From Marivita sp041725935 (lineage in GTDB: Bacteria > Pseudomonadota > Alphaproteobacteria > Rhodobacterales > Rhodobacteraceae): a stretch of DNA of 64,000 nt. Positions 41,751 through 50,743 of this stretch are shown one piece after another. The translations under genes were made by a program, and so were the position numbers. A model generated the notes under the pieces. The model was not told the DNA's origin. It worked only from the letters and a program-made list of their open reading frames with translations, and did not search any database. Where the stretch lies: assembly GCA_041725935.1 (NCBI GenBank), contig JBGRQD010000019.1, positions 6,973 to 70,972 on the forward strand, given 5' to 3'. Each line of letters begins with the position of its first letter. The first letter of the stretch is position 1.

Positions 41751-42733
41751 GGGGAAGTTCCAATCTCAGTTGCGCCGGGCAGGTAGAATTCGGTGATGCC
41801 GCGTTTGCCGTCATGGCGACCGGCCTGGATGATCACATCGATGGAATTTTCGATGTACTGGATCATGTCGGCATAGGTCATCGGGATTTCGGTCTTCAGT
41901 GCTGCGATCGCGAGGCGCTGCACGGCGAGTTGCGGGGTTTCGGCATGCAGCGTGGTCATCGAGCCGCCATGGCCGGTGTTGATCGCCTCGAGGAAGGTCA
42001 TGGCCTCTTTGCCGCGCACCTCGCCCAGGATGATCCGGTCGGGGCGCATGCGCAGCGTGGCGGTGAGAAGCACATCGGCGGACTGGAATTCCGCGTCACG
42101 ATTGGCGATGAGGGTCACGGCATTTGGCTGGGTCGGCAGAAGCTCGGCCGCTTCTTCGATGGTCACGATGCGTTCCTCGGCCGGAACGTGCGAGAGGATC
42201 TTGCGCGCGGCCACGGTCTTGCCGGTGGAGGTGCCGCCCGAGACGATCATGTTGAGTTTGTTCTCGACGCAGAAGGCGAGCGCATCATCGATCAAACCCG
42301 CGGCCACCACTGCGCGCAAGGCACGCTTTTTTTCGACGCGCAGGTCTTCGAGCTTGCGCTCTTTTCCGTAGAGGAAATCGAGTGCGATGCCCTCGAGTGG
42401 CAGGCTCGAGAAGAACCGCAGGTTGATTGACATGGCCGAGAGCACGGCGGGCGGGGTGATGACCTGTGCGCGGATCGGGCGCCCCTTGTAGGTGATCGAA
42501 ACCGAGACGATGGGGCGGTCCTTGCTCATCGTGGTGTTGGCAGAGGACGCGATCTGGTTGCCGAGGTCCCTGACCTGAACGCCGGTCAGCCTCTGGTCCA
42601 GCGCGCGCATGAAGTGATCGCCCTGGAATTCGCCCCAGCAGGTTCCGTCTGGGTTGATGCAGATCTCGATGACATCGTCGCGAGCGGCGGCGTCGATCCG
42701 GTCGAGCGAGGTTTCGAGATAGCTCAGCGACAT
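41747..42733 (-). CDS. virB11: VirB11-type hexameric T4SS ATPase
   Basis: A 328-residue AAA-like ATPase. N-terminal domain residues about 1-130, Walker A SGGTSTGKTVAARK at about 161, Asp box (IEEAAEL), Walker B MRPDRIILGEVRG at about 248, and the His box HGGSMTTLHAETP at about 270. Energises pilus assembly and DNA transfer with VirB4 and VirD4. The start at 42733 (MSLSYLETS) lies 4 bp after the virB10 stop. The codons upstream of it belong to virB10. Confidence 0.92.
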   Translation of the reverse strand: MSLSYLETSLDRIDAAARDDVIEICINPDGTCWGEFQGDHFMRALDQRLTGVQVRDLGNQIASSANTTMSKDRPIVSVSITYKGRPIRAQVITPPAVLSAMSINLRFFSSLPLEGIALDFLYGKERKLEDLRVEKKRALRAVVAAGLIDDALAFCVENKLNMIVSGGTSTGKTVAARKILSHVPAEERIVTIEEAAELLPTQPNAVTLIANRDAEFQSADVLLTATLRMRPDRIILGEVRGKEAMTFLEAINTGHGGSMTTLHAETPQLAVQRLAIAALKTEIPMTYADMIQYIENSIDVIIQAGRHDGKRGITEFYLPGATEIGTSP

Positions 42734-42737
42734 GGGC

Positions 42738-44117
42738 TCAGAATATCTCCAGATCGCGATCGACCATGACCGTGACGCGTGCGCCTTGGTCGACATAGAT
42801 GACGGGGCCGATGGAGAGGTAATCACCAATGACGCTGTCCGTGGCATCTGCCAGATCATCGCCCACGTCTTCGAGAACGTCGGCGGCAGTCTCATCCTGA
42901 ACCTCGGAGGCGGCGGCACTGGGCGCAGCCGAAATCAGCGAGATCAGGGCGGCCGACCCAAAACGCTCGGCAAAGCGCGTGTCCACGAAACCTGTGACAC
43001 CGGAACGGCCCAGTTCATCACCTCCGAAGGAGCTGATCTGGACGGTTTGGCCCGCGGGCAGGATAATCCGGTCCCAGGCGATCGTGACGCGGCGCTGCGC
43101 GATATCGACGCCGGCGCGGTAGCGCCCAATGAGACGGGATCCGCGCGGGATTAGGAGGCGCGCGCCATCGACGCTGTAAACATCCTCGGACACCACGGCA
43201 CGGGTCTGGCCGGGAAGGGAGCTGTCGAGGGCGGTTTCCATGACGGCCTGGATCATGGTGCCCTGGATGATGGTGTTGGAGGGATTGGCGATCACCTGGG
43301 CCTGCGTCACGGTGGAGGGCAACGCACCATTCAGCACGAAATCCGTCACCTCGCCGAAGGTGCGTTCGGTCAGAGCCGTTTCATTCGCTCCTGAGGCACC
43401 GCCAAACGCGATGGTGGGAGAGGCGATGCGCCGCTCCTGGAAGGCGCGTTCCTCCGCGGCCCGGCGCTCCAGCTCGGCCATGCGCCGGGCTTCTTCCTCG
43501 CGGCGCAGTCGCTCTTGCTCGCGTGCGCGCAGCTCATCCTCCGTGGGGCCCGTTGGCGCGGGTTGCGGTCGGCTGGACTCGAGTTGGGCCAGTTCCAGAT
43601 CCATGCGGAGTTGCTCAAGGCTGCGATCCCGCGCCGTCAGTTCGTCCTGAAATCGTTGCTGTGCGGCTTCCGAGGCGGCTTGTAGCGCCGCGATCTGAGC
43701 AGTTAGCGCGTCGATCGCCTCTGCGGCGGCGGTGTCTTCCTCGACAACTGGTTCAGGGGCGTTGCGCAACTCCTCGATCTGGGCCTGCAGGGCGGTGATC
43801 TGCGCCAGAAGCTCCGCGTTGGGCTCGACGGGGTCTGGTCCGACGAACACAACCTCGGGCTCGGGCGGGGGCAAGGTCTCGATAGCGCCAAAGCCATCCC
43901 CTTCGTTTTGGAAGACGTCCGGAGTGGCCGTCGGCAAGGCTTCCTCTTCTTCGGGCTGTGAGAGGAGATAAAGCAGGGCACCACCCGCGCCGATGACGAG
44001 GACCACGATCAGCGCGAGAAGGGGCGACCGGCGCTGCGCCGCCGTGGGGGCGCGGGCACTGCCTTTCTCAAGGGCGGCGAGGCGTTTTTCCAGCTCGGTG
44101 TTCCCGGTATCGCTCAT
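42738..44117 (-). CDS. virB10: VirB10-type T4SS core protein
   Basis: A 459-residue protein: cytoplasmic N-terminus, membrane helix at about residues 31-52 (SPLLALIVVLVIGAGGALLY), a long proline-rich then coiled-coil periplasmic region (about 60-240), and the conserved C-terminal VirB10 domain (about 290-459: RTFGEVTDFVLNGALPSTVT, SRLIGRYRAGVDIAQRRVTI, RDLEIF end). It spans inner and outer membranes and senses ATP use. Overlaps virB9 by 4 bases at its start (ATGA). Confidence 0.92.
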   Translation of the reverse strand: MSDTGNTELEKRLAALEKGSARAPTAAQRRSPLLALIVVLVIGAGGALLYLLSQPEEEEALPTATPDVFQNEGDGFGAIETLPPPEPEVVFVGPDPVEPNAELLAQITALQAQIEELRNAPEPVVEEDTAAAEAIDALTAQIAALQAASEAAQQRFQDELTARDRSLEQLRMDLELAQLESSRPQPAPTGPTEDELRAREQERLRREEEARRMAELERRAAEERAFQERRIASPTIAFGGASGANETALTERTFGEVTDFVLNGALPSTVTQAQVIANPSNTIIQGTMIQAVMETALDSSLPGQTRAVVSEDVYSVDGARLLIPRGSRLIGRYRAGVDIAQRRVTIAWDRIILPAGQTVQISSFGGDELGRSGVTGFVDTRFAERFGSAALISLISAAPSAAASEVQDETAADVLEDVGDDLADATDSVIGDYLSIGPVIYVDQGARVTVMVDRDLEIF

Positions 44118-44809
44118 GAGGTGGCCTCCGCGGGCGGGATCGCCTCGATGCAGACCACCTCTTCGCCAAGTCGCAGGACCCATTGGCGGTTTACGCCGCT
44201 GACGCGGATCACACCGTCCTCAGGGGTTTGCGTGTTGATCGTGCGTTCACGGCCGCCCGCGTAGCGGAAGATCGCTGGCACAGGTGCGTTTCTTGGAAAG
44301 GCGAAATACGTGAACGTCCCGTCATCCCAGATGCGCGTTGGCGTGAACTCGGTCCGCGCGCTGGCGCCGTAGTTGTAGTTTGGTGCTTGGGCGGCGATGG
44401 CCCGGGTCGGGCGCGCAGCGTCGTCCGGATAGCGGAACTGCACCACGTAGAAGGTCGGGCTGCGGACCTCCTCGACGTTGAAATAGTAGCTTCGCCTGTT
44501 CGTGTAGACGGTCACGTTGGTATGGACACCGCGCGCCACAGGCTTGATCGCGAAGGCCTGACCGCCCGGGACGCCGTCGATCTCAAAGCCTTCCGTGTCG
44601 CCCGCGATGATCGAGCGGATGCTTTCGCCCTCGCCGAACTCGATGGTGGTGACATGGGTGAGCGAGACGCTGAGGCGGTAGACCTGACCTTCTTGATATG
44701 TTGCCAGCCGCACGCGGCTGTCATTGGGACCACCGCGCGGGATCGCTTCGGCAAAGGCAAGGGCAGGCAGCAAAACAAATACGGCAGCACCAAAGAACTT
44801 ATTGATCAA
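44114..44809 (-). CDS. virB9: VirB9-type T4SS outer-membrane core protein
   Basis: A 231-residue exported protein. Start TTG at 44809 is preceded by GGAG and lies 1 base after the virB8 stop; the signal peptide is LINKFFGAAVFVLLPALAFA. The VirB9 fold is clear (VRLATYQEGQVYRLSVSLTH; TNVTVYTNRRSYYFNV; WDDGTFTYFAFPRNAPVPAI; GVNRQWVLRLGEEVVC). It forms the outer-membrane ring with VirB7 and VirB10. The TTG start should keep its yield low relative to neighbours. Confidence 0.9.
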   Translation of the reverse strand: MINKFFGAAVFVLLPALAFAEAIPRGGPNDSRVRLATYQEGQVYRLSVSLTHVTTIEFGEGESIRSIIAGDTEGFEIDGVPGGQAFAIKPVARGVHTNVTVYTNRRSYYFNVEEVRSPTFYVVQFRYPDDAARPTRAIAAQAPNYNYGASARTEFTPTRIWDDGTFTYFAFPRNAPVPAIFRYAGGRERTINTQTPEDGVIRVSGVNRQWVLRLGEEVVCIEAIPPAEATS

Positions 44810-44810
44810 A

Positions 44811-45467
44811 CTAATTCTCCAATCTGTCGGAGCGGATGGAATATTCGAGGACGGTGAAGCCGAATGGATTGGTCCAGACCTCATCGATGGAGCGGCGGGT
44901 CTCCGGGCGGAACTCGAAGAGAAGCGTCGCAGTGAAGAGGCCGGTCTGGGTGCCGTTAATGGACGTCAGGCGCTTGCGCAGGCGGACCGTCGCGCGGTTG
45001 GTTCCGATCCGGTTGATGCTTAGGATTTCCACGTCGAGCCGGGCATTGGGGCCATAGACGGTCGGCGGGTAATTTTCGTTGGCGCTGTTCCAGATCTGGC
45101 GCAGCCCGCTCTCGGCGGCCCCATCCGAGCGGCGCAGGACGCTGCGGATGCGCAGATCGTTGTCCAGCTGGTTATAGACCTCCCGGTCGGTCACATAGCG
45201 GAAGACCTCCGCCTCGATGATCGCCTGATTGGCGGTCACCGAGGAGGCGCCCACCGAGGCTTCGGGGAGAGCAAAACCGGTGGCGGGATCGTAGGGGACA
45301 ACAACCGGGGGCGGGTCGACATCGAGGATCGAGACAGCCGCGGCACTCAGACAGCCGATGATACCGAAGAAAAGGCCCATCAGGCCAAGGCGTTGCCAGA
45401 GCCGTTCGCGGCGCAGGGCACCGTAGACCAGTTCTTCCTCGATGATTTCTTGTTCAGTCGCCACCAT
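44811..45467 (-). CDS. virB8: VirB8-type T4SS assembly protein
   Basis: A 218-residue bitopic protein: cytoplasmic residues 1-28, membrane helix about 29-49 (LMGLFFGIIGCLSAAAVSIL), and a periplasmic NTF2-like domain with the YVTDREVYNQLDNDLRIRSV and RATVRLRKRL motifs. VirB8 nucleates assembly. Unlike other junctions of this operon, it is separated from the upstream virB5 by 111 bp that hold a large inverted repeat. Confidence 0.9.
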   Translation of the reverse strand: MVATEQEIIEEELVYGALRRERLWQRLGLMGLFFGIIGCLSAAAVSILDVDPPPVVVPYDPATGFALPEASVGASSVTANQAIIEAEVFRYVTDREVYNQLDNDLRIRSVLRRSDGAAESGLRQIWNSANENYPPTVYGPNARLDVEILSINRIGTNRATVRLRKRLTSINGTQTGLFTATLLFEFRPETRRSIDEVWTNPFGFTVLEYSIRSDRLEN

Positions 45468-45484
45468 TTATGCCCCCGCTCGGC

Positions 45485-45575
45485 GTTTCGAAATAAGCTG
45501 AATCGGTTCTTCGCTGCCTCTCGCTGCGCTCGAACGCGAAAACCGATATTTTGTATTGTGGTTCAATTTCGAAAC
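45485..45575 (-). repeat. Large stem-loop between virB5 and virB8
   Basis: Outer perfect arms GTTTCGAAAT (45485-45494) and ATTTCGAAAC (45566-45575). Inner arms ATCGGTT (45502-45508) with AACCGAT (45541-45547), and TTCGC (45510-45514) with GCGAA (45536-45540). It fills almost all of the widest gap in the operon, and could be an RNA-processing or stability element. Confidence 0.75.
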
Positions 45576-45578
45576 ACC

Positions 45579-46391
45579 TTAGTCAGCCCACAGGTCCGGC
45601 AAGGTGAAATCCATGAAGCGCTGCTCTTCGGCGATGGTGGCGGCATCGATCACGCCGCCGGTGCCATCGCCCACGGTCTGGATGGCTTCGAGTTGCCACA
45701 TGGCGACCAGCGCAATGGCAAGCTCCGCTGTGACGCGCGTGTTGAGATCGATGCTTTCCTTCAGTTCATCCATGTCGTCGATGAGCCCGACAAGGCGGTC
45801 GACCCGGGCGAGTGACTGGCCGGCATCTTCATAGCTGTTCTGGGCGGCGGCCGAGACGAGCGCGCCGGTTGTTGCCTGCGTGGCCACACGGTTGGCTCCG
45901 GCATTGCCGCTGCGGGCCATCTCGGAAAGCGTGTCCTCGTCAAATCCGAGATCGGCCAGCACCCGGTCCATCTGGGTTTCGATTTCGCCTGCGCCGGAGC
46001 CCGAGAGGCCCGAGAAATCCCCGGTCTTGATCGCCTCAATCGTGGCGAGGATATCCCCGAACTCCTGGTCGAGCAGGCCATTGAGTTCGTCTTCCATCTC
46101 GGTTCGGATGATCTCGGGAAGCTCAGCGAGGCGGGTGAGCGCTTCATAGGTTCTTTGCAGCTCCGCGAGTTGATCCGTGAGAAGGCCGAGCTGTTCGCGG
46201 AGCTGCGTCAGCTGCTCGTTTTGCAGAATCTCGTCCTCGATCATCTGCCGGAGCTGCTGGATGTTTTGCGCGATGTTCTGGGTGTCGACGACCGGTACAC
46301 CTTGTGCTGCGGCAGGAGGTAGGGCGCTGAACTGCAAGCCAACGCCAAGCGTTGTGACCAAAGCTGTCCTCAAGAGCAGATGTCCCATCAT
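45579..46391 (-). CDS. virB5: VirB5-type T4SS protein
   Basis: A 270-residue exported protein: signal peptide (MMGHLLLRTALVTTLGVGLQ, cleavage near AAAQG), then long helices and a coiled coil (residues about 40-110, LRQMIEDEILQNEQLTQLRE) and the C-terminal EEQRFMDFTLPDLWAD. These features match VirB5/TrbJ minor pilus proteins. The ATG at 46391 overlaps the stop of the upstream lytic transglycosylase; ATG 46388 is an alternative. Its C-terminal RFMDFTLP resembles the FMDFTIREIE end of that neighbour. Confidence 0.78.
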   Translation of the reverse strand: MMGHLLLRTALVTTLGVGLQFSALPPAAAQGVPVVDTQNIAQNIQQLRQMIEDEILQNEQLTQLREQLGLLTDQLAELQRTYEALTRLAELPEIIRTEMEDELNGLLDQEFGDILATIEAIKTGDFSGLSGSGAGEIETQMDRVLADLGFDEDTLSEMARSGNAGANRVATQATTGALVSAAAQNSYEDAGQSLARVDRLVGLIDDMDELKESIDLNTRVTAELAIALVAMWQLEAIQTVGDGTGGVIDAATIAEEQRFMDFTLPDLWAD

Positions 46392-47542
46392 TCAATCTCC
46401 CTGATCGTAAAATCCATGAACGCGCCTTCGGCCATGCGGGCGCTGGCCTGGGCCAGCTCTTCGGCGGAGAGCACGCGCGTGCGGGCGGCCTGCAGCCGGA
46501 CGCGGGCAGCCACGAGGCGCACCAGTTCGGCGCGAGCATAGGTGTTGAGCGCCATGCTCTCCTGCACGTCTTCAGTCTCTGAAATCCGCGTGACGATGTC
46601 GGAGATGCGCAGGGCGGCCTGGCGGATCGCAGCTGGTGAGTTGCTGCCATAAAAGGCCGCCCCATGACCCTTGAGAGAGAGGTTGGCATTGGCGAGAAGC
46701 GCCGGATCGATCGTGCCAAGCGCGTCGATCCCGCCGATGCGGCTCAGATAGAGATTGTAGCGCTCCGGGATGACCTGGACGTAGTGCTGGGTCTCACGGA
46801 AGGGTGGGACCCCGCCATACTCGAAGACCCGGCCGGGTCCGGCGTTATAGGCGGCGAGGGCGTTGATGATGTTGCCATCGAATGTGTTGAGCTGGGTCGC
46901 GAGATAGCGCGCGCCGCCATGCACCTGCAGGTAGGGGCTGTCATAGTATTCCGGGTTGATGCCCAGATCGCTGGCCGTGCCAGGCATGATCTGGGTGAGA
47001 CCGTAGGCGCCGACGGGAGACCGTGCCCCAATCGTAAACCGGCTTTCCTGCCAGATGAGGGCCTGTAGAAGCGCTCGCCACTGGACGGGGGAGAGGCCTG
47101 CGCGGCCAACACCCGCAAAGCCACTGGTCTCCTGAGCCACGCGGATGATGAGCTGCTCGATGGTCTCAGACGCATCCCCGAACATCTGCGCACCGCCGGG
47201 ATTGGGATCTATCTCGCCCGTGCCATAGACGGCTTCTACGGCGCGGTCGGGATCGCCGTTGCCGCTTTCCAGCCCCGAGACCATAGCCGGCAAGCCCTGA
47301 CCGCCGAAGCTGGTCTGGGCATCGAGGATGCGTTGCAGGGTTTCCAGCTGCTCCCGTTCGATCTCCGCGATGAGTTCGCGCACGGCAAGCTTGTCCGCCT
47401 GAACGACCAAGTCAGCCTCGCGATCGCCAGTCTCGACGATGTCACGCGCGGTCAGCCCACTGTCATTGGTCGGCACGCCTTGAGACAAGGCGAGACCGGG
47501 CAGCAGGCAAAACGCGAGGATATGAGGCAGGCTAGACTTCAA
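46388..47542 (-). CDS. VirB1-like lytic transglycosylase (second copy)
   Basis: A 384-residue exported enzyme. Start TTG at 47542 has GGAGG 6 bases upstream and gives a signal peptide (LKSSLPHILAFCLLPGLALS). Catalytic glutamate in LIWQESRFTIG (about residue 166), then GAYGLTQIMPGTASDLG and AAYNAGPGRVFEYGGVPPF, the SLT family motifs. The N-terminal 120 and C-terminal 100 residues are extra helical arms. It opens peptidoglycan for the T4SS. A distinct transglycosylase lies at 50740-51474. Confidence 0.85.
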   Translation of the reverse strand: MKSSLPHILAFCLLPGLALSQGVPTNDSGLTARDIVETGDREADLVVQADKLAVRELIAEIEREQLETLQRILDAQTSFGGQGLPAMVSGLESGNGDPDRAVEAVYGTGEIDPNPGGAQMFGDASETIEQLIIRVAQETSGFAGVGRAGLSPVQWRALLQALIWQESRFTIGARSPVGAYGLTQIMPGTASDLGINPEYYDSPYLQVHGGARYLATQLNTFDGNIINALAAYNAGPGRVFEYGGVPPFRETQHYVQVIPERYNLYLSRIGGIDALGTIDPALLANANLSLKGHGAAFYGSNSPAAIRQAALRISDIVTRISETEDVQESMALNTYARAELVRLVAARVRLQAARTRVLSAEELAQASARMAEGAFMDFTIREIE

Positions 47543-47699
47543 CGTCGCCCTCCGGGGTGCCAAGGGGCGTGAAGTCACAATCAGGCGCGACGGGTGCTGT
47601 GGACGCAAGGAACGTGAAGCAATTGGCCTGCGGCTCCCGATACTGGGTGCAGGAGGCCAGCGCGCCGAGCGCAGCCAAAGCGATAAGAATACGGATCAT
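47532..47699 (-). CDS. virB7: Small VirB7-like lipoprotein
   Basis: A 55-residue gene between virB4 and the transglycosylase. It reads MIRILIALAALGALASC, a lipoprotein signal with lipobox L-A-S-C (cysteine 17), then a short periplasmic tail with two more cysteines (residues 27 and 41). VirB7 lipoproteins are of this size and pair with VirB9 by disulphide. The ATG overlaps the virB4 stop (ATGA); its TAG overlaps the next gene's start by 11 bases. Its position after virB4 differs from the standard order, so the name rests on size and lipobox. Confidence 0.72.
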   Translation of the reverse strand: MIRILIALAALGALASCTQYREPQANCFTFLASTAPVAPDCDFTPLGTPEGDVEV

Positions 47700-50071
47700 G
47701 AAAGCCTCCAGAAGTCCGGGCGGTCGCGGTAATCGGCACCCACAAGGGCTTCGCCCTTTTCCATGCCACCAAGGATGGTGAGATTGGGTCCAAGCGCGCT
47801 CAGATCGGCATCGACGACGATTGAGCCCTGATCGTCGCGGATCAGCGCCAAGCGGCTGTTGCTGCCCGTGTTGAGAAGGACGTCGAGTTCCTTCTCCGTG
47901 AGGTTCAGCATGGCGTAATCCGCAGGCTGCGCGCGGATATTGGGCAGCAGGATTTGCGTCGGCACGGCCTCGATAATGGTTTTGCCGGTCCGGGTGCGCT
48001 CGAGCTGGCTTGCGTATTGCGTCATCATCACCGCGACCGTGTTCTGTTTGCGCGCTGTCACCAGCCAGTTCGACAGCCGATCGGCGAAATAAGCATTATC
48101 AAGCGCCTTCCAGGCCTCGTCGATCACGATGATGGTGGGGCGGCGATCCTCGATCTCGCGCTCGACCCGGCGGAAAAGATAGGAGAGGACCGCCATCCGC
48201 TCCTTGTCGGCCTCGCTGTCGAGAATGCCGGTCAGATCGAAGCCCACCACATCGCCTTTGAGCGAGAACGTGTCCTCGAGGCTCTGCCCGAAGATCCAGC
48301 CATAGCGGCCGTCTTCGGTCCATTCCAGCAGGCGCTGGTGCAGATCGCCGCCATCATCGGTGGACACAAAAAGCGATGCGAAATCCCGCCAGTTCCGCAG
48401 GGCCGGGTTCGTGGTCTGCGCGTTCTGGCGCACGACTTCCTGGATGCGGATGCTCTGCGCCGGCGTCAGCGGCTTGTCGGGGCGGTAAAGCAGGGTGGCC
48501 AGCCAGTCCGAGAGCCAGGCGGTGCCGCGGTTGTCGGTCTCCGTCCAGAGCGGGTTGAGCCCGGTGGTTTGACCGGCTTTGAGCGATGCGTAACGTCCCT
48601 CATTGGCGCGGACCGCCATCTCCATACCGGATCGGTAATCGAAGACGAAGATCCGCGCCCCTGCTCGACGGGCTTGCGTCATGAGAAAGGCCGAAAGCAC
48701 CGATTTGCCCGAGCCCGGCCGCCCCATGATCAGGGTGTGCCCGCTGGTGGGTTCCTTGTCGGGCGAGCCTTGTTCATGATAGGAAAACCGGTAGGCGCTT
48801 TGCTCTGGCGTGGGGAACAAAGTGATCACGCGGCCCCACGGTGTTTTCGCGGCGGGTTTGCCGAGCTGCGTTCGGTGGAACGCCGCGAAATCCGCGAAGT
48901 TGCGGTTGGTGACGGCGCTGGCGCGGACGCGCTTGGGCTGGTTGCCGGGATGCTGGCTGAGGTAATGCGCCTTGGCCGCAATCCGCTCGCCAATCATCTT
49001 GACGCCTTCGGCCGCGGCTGCATTGACGATCTCGGCGCTCAAGCTTTGCAGCTCATCGAGCGTGTCGCAGAACAGCGTCACGACCATGTGGTGTTCGCCA
49101 AAGCACTGGCGCTTGGCTTCGAGATCATCGGCGGCGATGTCGAGAGCTTCCATGAGCGACAGGGCCGCGTCCTGGCTGGCCTGCATCTGGCGCTTTTGCC
49201 GCTTTATCCGGCCCGCCATCACGTTCGAATTGATCGGCGTGAAGGAATGGGTGACGATCATGTCGACTGGCAGGTTCAGCATGTCGAACATGATGCAGGA
49301 GGTGGACTCCGAATATTCCCCGATGGTGAAGCTCTTGCAGAAGCGATGACCCACGACGCCTTCGGAAAGCTCAAAATGACCCTCGAGGAAGGTCACGCGG
49401 GTGTTGGCCACGTTGAAAGACAGGAAGCCGTAGGTGTTCGCCGGATAGAGCGGCAATTCCCTTCCCGTGTTGAGTGCTCCAAGAAAGCCGATGAGCTCGC
49501 CAGACGCGGCGGGGAGCACGCGCGGGTTCAGCTCCGTCAGGCCCGAGAGAAACACATTCACCGCCTCGCCTAGGCGGCGCAGGCGTTTCTGGGTCTCTTC
49601 CTTGAATCGATCTGGCGCGCTTTGATTGAGGAAGGGCAGGAAACTCTTCGCTGGAGGACGGTGGATTACCGTGAGGGTCAGGGTCTTGTCGCGCAATCCG
49701 CTGGTCGCGAGCTTCTTGCGCCAGAGCAGATCGACTGCCCCTGCGAAGCTGTCCTTGCGCACCGGCTCCAGCTCCGGTGCAATGGCTTTGGAGACCTTGT
49801 GGACGTAATAGCTGAATTCCGGCCCAAGCTGCGCGATGATCCGGGCAAAAAGGGCCGTCACCTTGTCGAGATAGGCGTCATCGGTCGTGTAGCTGTTGAC
49901 CCCGTCGAGCCGGATGCATTGGAAAATCTCGTTCACCCGGGTCCGGACTGTCCGGTCGTCGACCAGGCTGACATAGGGCAGCATATGTGCGAGCCGCGTC
50001 TCGCGCGCATACCAATCCGGCGTCAGGGTGCGGGGATCGAGCGTATCGCCCAAGGCTTCATTATGGCGCAT
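47696..50071 (-). CDS. virB4: VirB4-type T4SS ATPase
   Basis: A 791-residue ATPase. N-terminal domain (about 1-400), then Walker A MGRPGSGKSVLSAF at about 449, Walker B PTIIVIDEAWKAL at about 645 and the following TARKQNTVAVMMTQYASQLE. It powers pilus assembly and connects to VirD4/VirB11. Start ATG 50071 (MRHNEALGDTLD) overlaps the end of virB3 by 11 bases; an upstream ATG at 50086 is possible. Confidence 0.94.
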   Translation of the reverse strand: MRHNEALGDTLDPRTLTPDWYARETRLAHMLPYVSLVDDRTVRTRVNEIFQCIRLDGVNSYTTDDAYLDKVTALFARIIAQLGPEFSYYVHKVSKAIAPELEPVRKDSFAGAVDLLWRKKLATSGLRDKTLTLTVIHRPPAKSFLPFLNQSAPDRFKEETQKRLRRLGEAVNVFLSGLTELNPRVLPAASGELIGFLGALNTGRELPLYPANTYGFLSFNVANTRVTFLEGHFELSEGVVGHRFCKSFTIGEYSESTSCIMFDMLNLPVDMIVTHSFTPINSNVMAGRIKRQKRQMQASQDAALSLMEALDIAADDLEAKRQCFGEHHMVVTLFCDTLDELQSLSAEIVNAAAAEGVKMIGERIAAKAHYLSQHPGNQPKRVRASAVTNRNFADFAAFHRTQLGKPAAKTPWGRVITLFPTPEQSAYRFSYHEQGSPDKEPTSGHTLIMGRPGSGKSVLSAFLMTQARRAGARIFVFDYRSGMEMAVRANEGRYASLKAGQTTGLNPLWTETDNRGTAWLSDWLATLLYRPDKPLTPAQSIRIQEVVRQNAQTTNPALRNWRDFASLFVSTDDGGDLHQRLLEWTEDGRYGWIFGQSLEDTFSLKGDVVGFDLTGILDSEADKERMAVLSYLFRRVEREIEDRRPTIIVIDEAWKALDNAYFADRLSNWLVTARKQNTVAVMMTQYASQLERTRTGKTIIEAVPTQILLPNIRAQPADYAMLNLTEKELDVLLNTGSNSRLALIRDDQGSIVVDADLSALGPNLTILGGMEKGEALVGADYRDRPDFWRLS

Positions 50072-50339
50072 AGCTGTCCCCACCATGGATACTGCGGTTC
50101 CGCGTGTGAGGCGTTTCCTGCAGAACGGTGATCACCACATCGATGAAGCGCGGATCCCAGTCGGCGGCCTTCCAGAGCACCGGATAGAGCAGGGCGGCCA
50201 CGCCAAGCACTGCGATGTGCTGGATCCAGACGAAGAGCAGCACCCCGCCAAAAAGCCAGACCATCGCATACATGATCGGCAGCCCGAGAAGCTTGGGTGG
50301 GCGCACGAGACCAAGGAAGAGGGGAGATTTCTCTGCCAC
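50061..50339 (-). CDS. virB3: VirB3-type T4SS protein
   Basis: A 92-residue inner-membrane protein with two close hydrophobic segments (residues about 20-60: GLPIMYAMVWLFGGVLLFVW, IAVLGVAALLYPVLW) and the VirB3 N-terminus PLFLGLVRPPKLLG, then DPRFIDVVITVL. GTG start at 50339, 11 bp after the virB2 stop. It anchors the pilus assembly machinery with VirB4. Overlaps virB4 by 11 bases. Confidence 0.85.
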   Translation of the reverse strand: MAEKSPLFLGLVRPPKLLGLPIMYAMVWLFGGVLLFVWIQHIAVLGVAALLYPVLWKAADWDPRFIDVVITVLQETPHTRNRSIHGGDSYAP

Positions 50340-50350
50340 CGTCGATTGCC

Positions 50351-50743
50351 TTATCCGCCGAAGACGGCAGCGACGATGGTCGGCGCGGCGGCGACCCCGG
50401 CAATACCGACAAGCACCCAGAGCGCCTGGCGCAGATCAATGATGTTGAAGAACCAGCTCAGGAAGACGCCCAGCACGGCGAGCGTCGCGATGACAACGCC
50501 CAATGGTCCTGTGAGCGCATCGACAATGCCCTGCAAGAGGTTCTGGATCGGCGAAAGGTCGATGCTTTGGGCAAAGGCAGGATCGGCCGTGATGAACAGC
50601 AGCGCCACGCTGCCAATGAACAGAGGTGAGGCCAAACCCGTTTGGAAAAATCTGAGCTGCACATGTGCTGCCACGCGTCGAAAGCTTGCGGGAATGGCTT
50701 TGAACGGTCTGCTGATCGTGTTCCGGAAAGGGTGGGTCTTCAT
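50351..50743 (-). CDS. virB2: VirB2-type major pilin
   Basis: A 130-residue prepilin: a long basic N-terminal extension and signal (cleavage near ADPAFAQS, about residue 58), then two hydrophobic helices (IVDALTGPLGVVIATLAVLG, IIDLRQALWVLVGIAGVAAA). This matches cyclised or processed VirB2/TrbC pilins that build the conjugative pilus. The ATG overlaps the stop of the preceding transglycosylase by 2 bases (ATGA). The predicted leader is unusually long. Confidence 0.85.
   Translation of the reverse strand: MKTHPFRNTISRPFKAIPASFRRVAAHVQLRFFQTGLASPLFIGSVALLFITADPAFAQSIDLSPIQNLLQGIVDALTGPLGVVIATLAVLGVFLSWFFNIIDLRQALWVLVGIAGVAAAPTIVAAVFGG

Noticed and set aside
47954..49573. A 539-codon open frame on the plus strand
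   Set aside because: Antisense to virB4; no domain recognised.
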